DNA of 8,877 nt from Chloroflexia bacterium (GTDB lineage Bacteria; Chloroflexota; Chloroflexia; Thermomicrobiales; CFX8). This document shows positions 1-5,814 of the stretch, piece after piece; position 1 is the stretch's first letter; each line of letters opens with the position of its first letter. The DNA lies in assembly GCA_013696045.1 (NCBI GenBank), contig JACCZH010000202.1, positions 1 to 8,877 on the forward strand, given 5' to 3'. The translations under genes were made by a program, and so were the position numbers. The notes under the pieces were generated by a model that was not told the DNA's origin, searched no databases, and worked only from the letters and a program-made list of their open reading frames with translations.

Positions 1-669
1 GTTCGCCGGGTCGCGCCGGAAGTCGAAGGTGTATTTCACGTCGGCCGCGGTGAAGGGCTCACCCTCGTGGAATGTCAGTCCCTCACGGAGGGTGAACGTG
101 TATGTCAGTCCGTCATCCGAAACCTCGAAAGACTCGCAGAGGGCCGGTTGCAGCGCGAACCACGGGTCGAGCCGCAGGAGCGGCTCATGGATGTTCCCGA
201 CGATGAAATAGTGAACCGAAGGGCCCCAGTCGTCGGGGCTCAGGCTGGCGATCTCGTGGTGCCCCAGAGCAATCAACATCCCGCCCTCTTGCGGCTCGCC
301 AGAGCTGGTTCCACCGGCGGATTCAGTCGGAGTGGCCTCTGTGGCGGCTTCGGTTGGGGTGGCTTCCTCCGCGGCTTCTGTCGGAGTAGCCTCGTCGCCA
401 GGAGTCTTTTCAGCGTCCGCGCCCACGGTTGGGGTGCCACGGCCCCCGGCGCCGGTGTCGGTTGTCGGCAATCCAGAGCGCGGCGTGGTCGCGGTTGGAG
501 GCGCACTCTCTCCACCAGGTTCGTCTTCCTCATCGCCGCCACAGGCGGCCAGCAGCGAACCGAACACCGGTATGCTCGCGCCCATAATGGCGGAGCGTTT
601 CAGGAATTCTCGCCGGCTGGTGGGCGTTGCGTTCTCCAGGATTTCAACAAGCCTTGACGGTCGATCCAT
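1..669 (-). CDS. ABC transporter substrate-binding lipoprotein, family 5 (peptide/nickel type), N-terminal part
   Basis: The gene runs off the left edge, leaving 223 residues from ATG at 669. GGGAG lies 7 nt ahead of the ATG. Residues 18-24 read SRREFLK, a twin-arginine export motif. A hydrophobic stretch follows and ends in the lipobox LAAC at 40-43, so Cys43 should be lipidated and tether the protein to the outer face of the membrane. Residues 44-128 are a low-complexity Pro/Thr/Glu/Ala/Gly linker with three 9-residue repeats (EATPTEAAx). The binding domain starts near 130 and shows the SBP_bac_5 pattern: NIHEPLLRLD (159-168), FEVSDDGLTYTFTLREG (181-197) and FHEGEPFTAADVKYTF (200-215). Family members capture peptides, nickel or sugars for an ABC importer; the ligand cannot be told from this part. 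Usual length is about 500-600 residues, so over half is missing. A separate promoter lies upstream. The family call is firm. Confidence 0.93.
   Translation of the reverse strand, partial: MDRPSRLVEILENATPTSRREFLKRSAIMGASIPVFGSLLAACGGDEEDEPGGESAPPTATTPRSGLPTTDTGAGGRGTPTVGADAEKTPGDEATPTEAAEEATPTEAATEATPTESAGGTSSGEPQEGGMLIALGHHEIASLSPDDWGPSVHYFIVGNIHEPLLRLDPWFALQPALCESFEVSDDGLTYTFTLREGLTFHEGEPFTAADVKYTFDFRRDPAN
313..393 (-). repeat. Three tandem 27-bp repeats coding the EATPTEAA linker
   Basis: Residues 93-119 of the binding protein are three consecutive 9-residue units (EATPTEAAE, EATPTEAAT, EATPTESAG), each 27 bp. The codons differ between copies, so the DNA repeat is diverged while the peptide repeat is kept. 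It lies in the disordered linker between lipid anchor and binding domain, where copy number could vary without harming the fold. Confidence 0.8.
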
Positions 670-713
670 GAACAGTCTCCCTTCAACAGTCATGCGCCCA
701 TCTGAACATTTGC

Positions 714-741
714 GCCGGGTTCCACAAACTGGATACCCGGC
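714..741 (-). promoter_or_regulatory. Hairpin in the 5' leader of the solute-binding protein gene
   Basis: Read on the minus strand, GCCGGGT (741-735) pairs perfectly with ACCCGGC (720-714). An inner TCC/GGA stem continues it after one bulged A, giving 10 bp around a 7-nt loop. It lies about 45 nt before the ATG, inside the predicted leader. No T-run follows, so it is not an ordinary terminator. A role in transcript stability or translation is inference. Confidence 0.45.
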
Positions 742-806
742 CGGGGTCCCGACGGGAAATGCCTGCTGTTACAACACCACTTCTCACACACTGAGAGTAA
801 GAGTGG

Positions 807-835
807 ACGATATGCGGTTCCCGGCACAATGTCAA
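807..835 (-). promoter_or_regulatory. Sigma-70-type promoter for the solute-binding protein gene
   Basis: On the minus strand a perfect -35 box TTGACA (835-830) is followed by exactly 17 bp and a -10 box TATCGT (812-807, 4 of 6 consensus bases). Transcription would begin near 800 and leave a leader of about 130 nt before the ATG at 669. It lies in the 272-bp gap after the response regulator, so the binding protein appears to be transcribed separately. Confidence 0.65.
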
Positions 836-941
836 GGTCCGGGCACCATTCTGCGTCCATCTTCATCTCGCGTGCGTTCCTGGTTGGTTTACGTTTGGAC
901 GTTCAAATTGGACGCGTGGACGGAGGAGGGGCTGTTCCGAT

Positions 942-1349
942 TTATTCTGTGTCTGCCAATTCTGGAAGGTGGCGCTCAACCGCGGCCAGCAGGTCATCGA
1001 GATCGAAGGGCTTGGGCACGACCTCATCCAGTGGCAAGAGCTCGGCCAGTGCGGTGACATCGGCCACGGCTGAGATGCCAACGATGGGTATGTTCACCGT
1101 GAGCGCGTCTTGCTTAAGCTGGCTGGCGGCTTCCCCGCCAGTCAGCCTCGGCAGCATCAGATCCATGATAATGAGATCTGGCAGGAGCTGTTTGGCTTTG
1201 ACGATGGCGTCCTGGCCGTCGCGGGCTACTTCGGTGTCAAAGCCCGAGCTACCGATGAATTCGCTTATCATGCCGGCAACTGCCCGGTCGTCCTCAACAA
1301 TAAGAATCAGCCGTGGCTGGCCTGCCTGACGTCTGAGGCGCGCTGACAT
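942..1349 (-). CDS. Single-domain response regulator (CheY-like receiver)
   Basis: The 135-residue protein is one receiver domain with a short basic N-terminal tail. The acidic pocket is at E19-D20-D21 (ILIVEDD), the phospho-acceptor is D63 in IIMDLMLP, the switch Ser is S93 (GISA), and the invariant Lys is K113 in VPKPFD. All residues needed for phosphorylation are present. No DNA-binding or enzymatic output domain follows, so it should act by protein contact, as CheY or Spo0F do, or relay phosphate. No histidine kinase is in the window, which makes it an orphan here. ATG at 1349 is preceded by GAGAGGA, 9 nt away. The gene lies 93 bp downstream of the membrane glycosyltransferase on the same strand and could be co-transcribed with it. 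The fold is certain; the pathway is unknown. Confidence 0.92.
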   Translation of the reverse strand: MSARLRRQAGQPRLILIVEDDRAVAGMISEFIGSSGFDTEVARDGQDAIVKAKQLLPDLIIMDLMLPRLTGGEAASQLKQDALTVNIPIVGISAVADVTALAELLPLDEVVPKPFDLDDLLAAVERHLPELADTE

Positions 1350-1442
1350 GTCTTGTCATCCTCTCAACGGTAGATGATCTCGCGTTTGAGATGTCCCCGG
1401 CCGCAAGGCTTCCGCACACTCCACGATACCACGTCACGATCA

Positions 1443-3041
1443 TCACCTCTGGGGGTCCAGGCGAACGAGCCGCCCATCTTCATAGCGATAAAACTCGCGC
1501 CCTGGATAGAGATCCATCAACACACGGTTTTGCTGTGGACCACGGTCGCTGGCGTAGACCACCGCTGAATCGAGCGTGGGGACGTTTTGCGCGAAGAACG
1601 GCGCGTAATCGACCCACGAGCTGCGCGCGATGAACACCAGTGCGTTGTCGATCTGTGCCACTTCGACGATCGCAACACCGTCGCCGTTAATGCCGTTCCA
1701 TTCCCGGAATTCGTCAAACCGGCCCGGAACCGTCTGGGTGAAAGCGTAAACGCTGAGGACGACAAGGAGAACCAGCATCGACGCGTGACCGGTGACTATC
1801 GGATAGCGAACCTTCGGGGCGAGTTTCATGAGCATGACGGCGACAGTTGCGCCAATCTGCATGAATCCTCGCGCCGACAAGATGACAAGCGGGCCGATGG
1901 CTTCCATGTAGTAGCGCGGCCCATACATCTGACCCGGAGTCCAGTAGAGAATGTGAATCGCGACCAGGCTCAGGACGACGCTGGCGAGAATGAGATCCCA
2001 GGATTCTGGAGAGGTATCGCTATGCGGCGGAATGGTGGACCGGGTTCCCTTCCGGCGATAGAGCCGGCCGAGCAGGGTAATCAGACTAAGGATCACGGTA
2101 ATGATGGCCGGCGCCATGCTCAGGCGTCCCGGCCAGCCGAACAGAAAAGTGGCCAGTGCATTGGAGTTCACCCGAGTGTTGCGGATCCCGTCGTCCAAAT
2201 CGTGCCCGTTGACGCCAATATCCGCGCCAAACCCAAGTCTGTCAAACGGCCACCATAGCTCGTAGGCCGTGTGAATCGCGCTGCCCGTCGTGAGGGCGTT
2301 ATACGCAAGAAAGATGGCGAAAAATGGAAGCGCGCCGGACGCCATGATGACATAAGATCTATTCATCCTGCGTTGTCTCGCTATTGTCAGCAGCGACCAA
2401 ACGACATAGGGAATTGCAATGCCCACAGCCGTTAGTGGCCGGCTAATAAACAGCATGCCGATGGCCGCGCCGGTAGCCAACGACAGCGCGACGCCTCGTT
2501 GCCTTCTCGCGAGAGGAAATAGCACAAGAAACAACAATGTCCAGAATAATGATGCAATATGAGACAGCATCGAGCCTGCTTGCAGCAAAAAGAACGGGGA
2601 CGCAACAAGCATGACTGCGGCGAACATCGCAGTGACATGTCCATACAGTTTCCGGCTTAAGAGATAGATCGCCAGCACGCACAGAGCGGCCAGCGTTGCG
2701 TTTGTTAACCAGGGGTGACCCGTCAACACGCCGAGCGCCAGTACCAGCGGGAATCCAAGCGGGTATTTCCCAAACCACATGCCGTCGCGGAGAATGATGA
2801 ATGGTATCGAGAAGAATTCCGGTCGCTCCGGTTCGGCCGCAACCACCTTGCCTGAGGCAATTGTCTGGGCCTGAAAAAGGAACGCCGACTCGTCTTCGGT
2901 ATGCGGAACGCGGTCGAATACGGACTGCGAAACCCACGCCGCAGCAAAGAATGCCGTAAGGCACAACACAGACAGGAGCGCCAGTTCCAGTTTGTTGGAG
3001 TTGATGCGCTGGCCTAACTCCGAGTGGCGTAGAGAGGGCAA
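1443..3041 (-). CDS. Polytopic membrane glycosyltransferase-like protein (GT-C / ArnT-PMT type)
   Basis: The 532-residue protein is mostly membrane helices. A first helix at about 18-40 is followed by a loop with HTEDESAFLFQAQ (47-59). An acidic D-E pair just after helix 1 is the usual place of the catalytic Asp in GT-C enzymes that use lipid-linked sugars. More helices follow to about residue 434, with YGPRYY in a late loop, then a soluble tail of about 98 residues that should face outside. Such enzymes add sugars to lipids, proteins or cell-wall polymers. Donor and acceptor are unknown, and no polysaccharide genes flank it. The start is TTG at 3041: GGGAGAA lies 7 nt ahead, and the next in-frame ATG would remove helix 1. 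A hairpin covers this ribosome-binding site. The membrane topology is clear; the enzymatic call is moderately sure. Confidence 0.72.
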   Translation of the reverse strand: MPSLRHSELGQRINSNKLELALLSVLCLTAFFAAAWVSQSVFDRVPHTEDESAFLFQAQTIASGKVVAAEPERPEFFSIPFIILRDGMWFGKYPLGFPLVLALGVLTGHPWLTNATLAALCVLAIYLLSRKLYGHVTAMFAAVMLVASPFFLLQAGSMLSHIASLFWTLLFLVLFPLARRQRGVALSLATGAAIGMLFISRPLTAVGIAIPYVVWSLLTIARQRRMNRSYVIMASGALPFFAIFLAYNALTTGSAIHTAYELWWPFDRLGFGADIGVNGHDLDDGIRNTRVNSNALATFLFGWPGRLSMAPAIITVILSLITLLGRLYRRKGTRSTIPPHSDTSPESWDLILASVVLSLVAIHILYWTPGQMYGPRYYMEAIGPLVILSARGFMQIGATVAVMLMKLAPKVRYPIVTGHASMLVLLVVLSVYAFTQTVPGRFDEFREWNGINGDGVAIVEVAQIDNALVFIARSSWVDYAPFFAQNVPTLDSAVVYASDRGPQQNRVLMDLYPGREFYRYEDGRLVRLDPQR

Positions 3042-3048
3042 GGGCGTA

Positions 3049-3066
3049 TTCTCCCAGCCTGGAGAA
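3049..3066 (-). promoter_or_regulatory. Hairpin enclosing the ribosome-binding site of the glycosyltransferase gene
   Basis: Read on the minus strand, TTCTCC (3066-3061), a 6-nt loop, then GGAGAA (3054-3049) form a perfect 6-bp stem. The 3' arm is the purine-rich ribosome-binding site that serves the TTG start at 3041, 7 nt further on. Folding would hide it. This is seen directly as an inverted repeat; actual translational control is inference. Confidence 0.4.
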
Positions 3067-3079
3067 CGGCCTTAACCAG

Positions 3080-3102
3080 TCATCCTTCGTACCTCAGGAT
3101 GA
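3080..3102 (-). repeat. Short copy of the TCATCCTGAGG intergenic repeat
   Basis: On the minus strand this reads TCATCCTGAGGTACGAAGG followed by ATGA. The first 19 bases differ at one position from the left arm of the larger element at 4461-4537. It is also a small dyad of its own, TCATCCT/AGGATGA with 9 bases between. It lies in the 171-bp gap before the glycosyltransferase and is best read as a remnant of the same dispersed family. Confidence 0.6.
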
Positions 3103-3151
3103 CGGACCGAGGCCACTGTCCTTCCAAAGTGTCGTCGAGCGTTTGTCAGTC

Positions 3152-3181
3152 CGTAGCCGCGCAATGCATTGCGCGGCTACG
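3152..3181. repeat. Perfect 30-bp intergenic palindrome
   Basis: The half-site CGTAGCCGCGCAATG is followed at once by its exact reverse complement, with no spacer and no mismatch, centred between 3166 and 3167. It starts 31 bp past the stop of the PLP enzyme gene. No T-run follows on either strand, so it is not a typical intrinsic terminator. It may be a mobile palindromic repeat unit, a cruciform-forming site, or a transcript-end hairpin. Confidence 0.85.
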
Positions 3182-3212
3182 AGAGGTGATCATTTGTGAC
3201 GTCAAGCAGGCC

Positions 3213-4316
3213 TTACCAGATGTGACCCCGCGTCTCGACCGGCCAGACCGTCTCAACGACGCCGTTGCGGACGCCAGCCATGACATCATGCAGGTTGATC
3301 GTCGTGCAGATGTGGCTGGGCAGGATTGCGATCACGTCGCCGACGTTGAGGTCGGTTTCCAGGGCGTCCGGCTCAACGGTGAGCGATCCATGCTCGTCGG
3401 ATCCGCGCAGGTAGGTCACCCCCGTCCGGCCAGTTACTTCCGGCGAGCCGCCATCACGCGAGAGAGTCTTGAGCCCAGCGTCGCACACCGCTCGCTCAGG
3501 CGTTGGTCGGCTGATGATGGTTGAAAGACAGGTGAGCGCGTTCTCGAATTCGACGCCTGCGTCACGATAAGCAGTGTCGAGCAAGAGGAACGAGCCCGCC
3601 TGAACCTCGTTCAGAATTCCGGTCTCGACGTCTATCCGTACCGAGCCTGTGCCGCCCCCCGAAAGAATCGGAACCGGGTGGTTATGCTCGCGCAGCAGCT
3701 CGACCGTCTCGCTCAGGATCTCCATGGCCGGTTCATTGAGGTCCCGGCGGCTTTCAGCGGGCTTTACCTGTGCGTGGCCGGCATAGGCGTGAATGCCGGC
3801 CAGATCAATGGAGTCAGTCGCCCGTATCAGGTCGGCCAGCTCCAGAACCCCTCCGGGCGTCACCTGTCCGCTGCGGCCGGTATGTACGTCGAGCTCGATC
3901 ATCAGTTTCACGGTTACACCACGCTCGCGCGCCACAGCAGCGATCGACTCAATGGCGTGGGTACTGTCCACGACGGCCTTGAAATCCGGCAACCGGGCCG
4001 CCAGGGCAACCAGCCGCTCATACTTTCCGGCGCCAGCCACCTCGCTGGTGAGCAGGATATCGGTGATGCCGGCGTTGGCCATCACCTCGGCCTCGGAGAG
4101 CTTGGCACAGCAGATGCCGACCGCGCCGGCCTGGATCATGATCTGGGCGATGGCTGGTGACTTGGCAGTCTTGAGGTGTGGGCGGAGCTTTACTCCGCTG
4201 CCTTCAAGAATGGACATCATGTGGGCCAGGTTGCGCTCCATGATTTCCAGATCAACGATCAGCAGCGGTGTTTCCAACTCTTCCACCAGCATCCCGGCGC
4301 GTAACGCGCGTTGCAT
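3213..4316 (-). CDS. Fold-type III PLP enzyme, D-serine dehydratase-like / D-threonine aldolase family
   Basis: The 367-residue protein has an alanine-racemase-like N-terminal barrel and a D-serine-dehydratase-like C-terminal domain. The PLP-binding Lys is K49 in RPHLKTAK (45-52). Near the end, PSHICTTINLHD (333-344) supplies H335 and C337, the pair that binds zinc in eukaryotic D-serine dehydratase. SGGGTGS fits the phosphate-binding loop of PLP. Family members cleave or dehydrate D-hydroxy amino acids (D-serine, D-threonine, 3-hydroxyaspartate) with PLP and a metal; the exact substrate is not readable. I chose ATG at 4316 because AAGGAGAGGG ends 7 nt upstream. The frame stays open to an ATG at 4394, but the added 26 residues lie before the conserved domain and across a likely promoter. 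No amino acid catabolism genes adjoin it. The family is firm, the substrate open. Confidence 0.88.
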   Translation of the reverse strand: MQRALRAGMLVEELETPLLIVDLEIMERNLAHMMSILEGSGVKLRPHLKTAKSPAIAQIMIQAGAVGICCAKLSEAEVMANAGITDILLTSEVAGAGKYERLVALAARLPDFKAVVDSTHAIESIAAVARERGVTVKLMIELDVHTGRSGQVTPGGVLELADLIRATDSIDLAGIHAYAGHAQVKPAESRRDLNEPAMEILSETVELLREHNHPVPILSGGGTGSVRIDVETGILNEVQAGSFLLLDTAYRDAGVEFENALTCLSTIISRPTPERAVCDAGLKTLSRDGGSPEVTGRTGVTYLRGSDEHGSLTVEPDALETDLNVGDVIAILPSHICTTINLHDVMAGVRNGVVETVWPVETRGHIW

Positions 4317-4354
4317 ATCAGTTCCCTCTCCTTCATTCCAGTATGTTGTCGGGG

Positions 4355-4363
4355 ATAGTAGCA
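4355..4363 (-). promoter_or_regulatory. Candidate extended -10 promoter for the PLP enzyme gene
   Basis: On the minus strand TGCTACTAT combines the TG of an extended -10 element with a TACTAT hexamer (4 of 6 to 5 of 6 consensus bases, depending on the weight given to the central positions). No good -35 lies 17 bp upstream. Transcription would begin near 4348 and give a leader of about 32 nt that contains the strong ribosome-binding site. Confidence 0.35.
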
Positions 4364-4460
4364 GGGACACGGGTTCGTTGGTAGGGGCCGGCACGGCGTC
4401 GGCGTCGCCCGGCTACATCCAGAATGCCCATCATTTCGGTGAGGAGTGGACAGGTGTGAT

Positions 4461-4537
4461 GGTCATCCTGAGGAACGAAGGCTCTCTGCTCAAACGTTCA
4501 AGCCTGCAAAGGAGATTCTTCATTCCTCAGGATGGCC
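4461..4537. repeat. Long imperfect inverted repeat, dispersed-repeat type
   Basis: The left arm at 4461-4486 begins GGTCATCCTGAGGAACGAAG. The right arm, read on the opposite strand from 4537, begins GGCCATCCTGAGGAATGAAG. Over 26 aligned positions the arms differ at four, with about 24 bases between them. A related single arm occurs at 3080-3102. From memory, repeats of the form GTCATCCTGAG...GAAGGATCT are scattered between genes in many Chloroflexota and related genomes. No transposase is linked, so it would be non-autonomous if mobile. Confidence 0.75.
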
Positions 4538-4732
4538 GGAAAACGCCTTCACTCCCCTGATGCAACGATGTGGCTGAAACAGGTGGCACTGAGTCAGTCC
4601 CCCTACCGGTGACTGGGGTCTGGACATGCAAATCCGCCGCCTCGCATCGTATCCTTATGGTCAAGGGTGCCTGGAGGAATTGTCCCGCCGTATATTTCCC
4701 GACTCGCGCCCGGCCTCCCGATCGAGGGGTTG

Positions 4733-4754
4733 CACCTGTCCTTCGAGACGGGTG
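4733..4754 (+). promoter_or_regulatory. Hairpin in the ctaA leader
   Basis: CACCTGTC pairs with GACGGGTG over 8 bp, counting one G-U pair, around a CTTCGA loop that contains UUCG. It ends 29 nt before the ctaA ATG. No T-run follows, so it is not an intrinsic terminator. A role in stability or regulation is inference. Confidence 0.35.
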
Positions 4755-4783
4755 AGGATTGAAGCCAGAAACAAGGATCAGAA

Positions 4784-5749
4784 ATGCAGACGTTCATCAA
4801 GCGTTTGGCGGTTGTAGCGACCATAGGCATGTTCATCGTCCTGGTTCAGGGCGCGCTGGTCACTACCACCGGTTCGGCGGAGGGTTGCGGCCAATCCTGG
4901 CCGCTGTGTAACGGCCAGTTCATTCCAAGCTACGCTCTTGAGACGATGATCGAGTTTTCGCACCGCATCGTGGCTGGAATTGAAGGCGTGCTGATCGCGA
5001 TCGTCGGTATCGGCGCCCTGCGTTACTGGCGCGACCGGCTGGAAGTCCGTATTCTGGCGCCCTTGATGGGGAGCTTTATTATCATCCAGGCGCTGCTGGG
5101 CGCGGCCGCGGTCATGTGGCCGCAAACACCGGAGATTCTGGCACTGCACTTCGGTATTTCGCTCATTGCATTTGCCAGTGTGCTCTTGTTGACACTCCTG
5201 CTTCATGACGTGGACGGCCGCGACAAGCTGCGCGATGTTTCTATCCCCCGGTCGTTTCGCCGTGCGGTCTGGGGTCTGATGTTTTACACCTACGCAGCGG
5301 TATATGTTGGCGCGTATGTGCGCCACAAAGAGGTGAGCCTGGCCTGTGCTGACTGGCCGCTCTGTAATGGCAGCGCCTTTCCTGGATTTACCGGACCAGC
5401 CGGGATTGTGTTTACCCACCGGGTCACCGGCGGGCTTATCGTGTTCGGCGTGGTTGGATTGATCTATTGGGCCAGCAGATTCCGCGACCGCCGGCCGGAT
5501 CTCTTCGCCGCCACGCTGATTGCCGGAGTGCTGATTATCGCCCAGGCAGCCAGCGGCGCCTTCGTTGTGCTGACCCAGCTCGACACCTTCGCAACGATGT
5601 CGCACGGCATGTTTGTCTCGCTCTTCTTCGGAACGCTGGCGTATCTCTGCATGCAGGTTCTGCCGAGGCCGGAGAGCGCCCGGCAACCACAACCCGTGAA
5701 TCCACACCCGTCAACCCAGTCACAGCCCAAGGTCGTGCCGGCGCCCTGA
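4784..5749 (+). CDS. ctaA: Heme A synthase (COX15/CtaA family)
   Basis: The 321-residue membrane protein oxidises the C8 methyl group of heme O to the formyl group of heme A, the cofactor of aa3-type cytochrome oxidases. It shows two homologous four-helix halves. The first outer loop has a cysteine pair C35/C42 (GCGQSWPLC), and the later loop has C188/C194 (ACADWPLC). E57 and H60 (EFSHR) match the catalytic Glu and heme-ligand His of the Bacillus enzyme at the same numbering. The other ligand histidines are H122, H212 (FTHRVTGG) and H274. The cytoplasmic tail after about residue 295 is rich in Pro and Gln. ATG is preceded by AAGGA, 6 nt away. Heme O synthase and oxidase subunits are absent here, so the gene stands apart from the usual cta cluster. 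Sixty-five bp separate it from the ABC exporter; co-transcription is possible. Confidence 0.95.
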   Translation: MQTFIKRLAVVATIGMFIVLVQGALVTTTGSAEGCGQSWPLCNGQFIPSYALETMIEFSHRIVAGIEGVLIAIVGIGALRYWRDRLEVRILAPLMGSFIIIQALLGAAAVMWPQTPEILALHFGISLIAFASVLLLTLLLHDVDGRDKLRDVSIPRSFRRAVWGLMFYTYAAVYVGAYVRHKEVSLACADWPLCNGSAFPGFTGPAGIVFTHRVTGGLIVFGVVGLIYWASRFRDRRPDLFAATLIAGVLIIAQAASGAFVVLTQLDTFATMSHGMFVSLFFGTLAYLCMQVLPRPESARQPQPVNPHPSTQSQPKVVPAP

Positions 5750-5814
5750 CAGCGGTTCGTTCTCACCGTGAACCGTGGTATGGTCAAATGTGACGGGAGA
5801 GGAAACGCGCCCTC

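Larger units (their letters stand above)
4317..4783. other. Divergent intergenic region between the PLP enzyme and ctaA
   Basis: These 467 bp separate genes pointing away from each other and should hold both promoters. I see no convincing gene. From left to right there is a candidate extended -10 for the minus-strand gene, a long imperfect inverted repeat (4461-4537), a stretch of about 195 bp with no clear signal, and a hairpin (4733-4754) just before ctaA. The reading frames here are short and match no family I know. I could not place a confident ctaA promoter. Confidence 0.6.

Noticed and set aside
332..1057. A 241-residue open frame on the plus strand at the left end
   Set aside because: It lies opposite the solute-binding protein signal and linker and runs across its promoter into the response regulator. 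Its Ser/Ala/Val-rich start only mirrors the repetitive linker.
1355..1368. GTCATCCT near the response regulator start as a third copy of the dispersed repeat
   Set aside because: Only eight bases agree, and on the minus strand they overlap the ribosome-binding site of the response regulator.
1377..1392. Small inverted repeat ATCTC/GAGAT as a terminator after the glycosyltransferase
   Set aside because: The stem is only 5 bp, there is no T-run, and a stem of this size is expected by chance.
1587..2258. A 223-residue plus-strand frame inside the glycosyltransferase gene
   Set aside because: It is antisense to continuous membrane helices and is charged and domain-free, as expected of a shadow frame.
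4317..4394. A 26-residue N-terminal extension of the PLP enzyme from an ATG at 4394
   Set aside because: A strong ribosome-binding site sits right before the ATG at 4316, the extension matches nothing in the family, and it would cover the candidate promoter.
4578..4620. A T-box-like motif (GGTGGCAC) in the ctaA upstream region
   Set aside because: The specifier stem, AGTA and terminator parts are not visible, and the downstream gene is not an aminoacyl-tRNA synthetase or amino acid gene. The short match is probably chance.
4778..5707. A 309-residue open frame on the minus strand across ctaA
   Set aside because: It is antisense to a clear heme A synthase with intact catalytic residues. Its composition (Gln, His, Arg and Asn rich, no domain) is typical of a mirror frame in GC-rich DNA.
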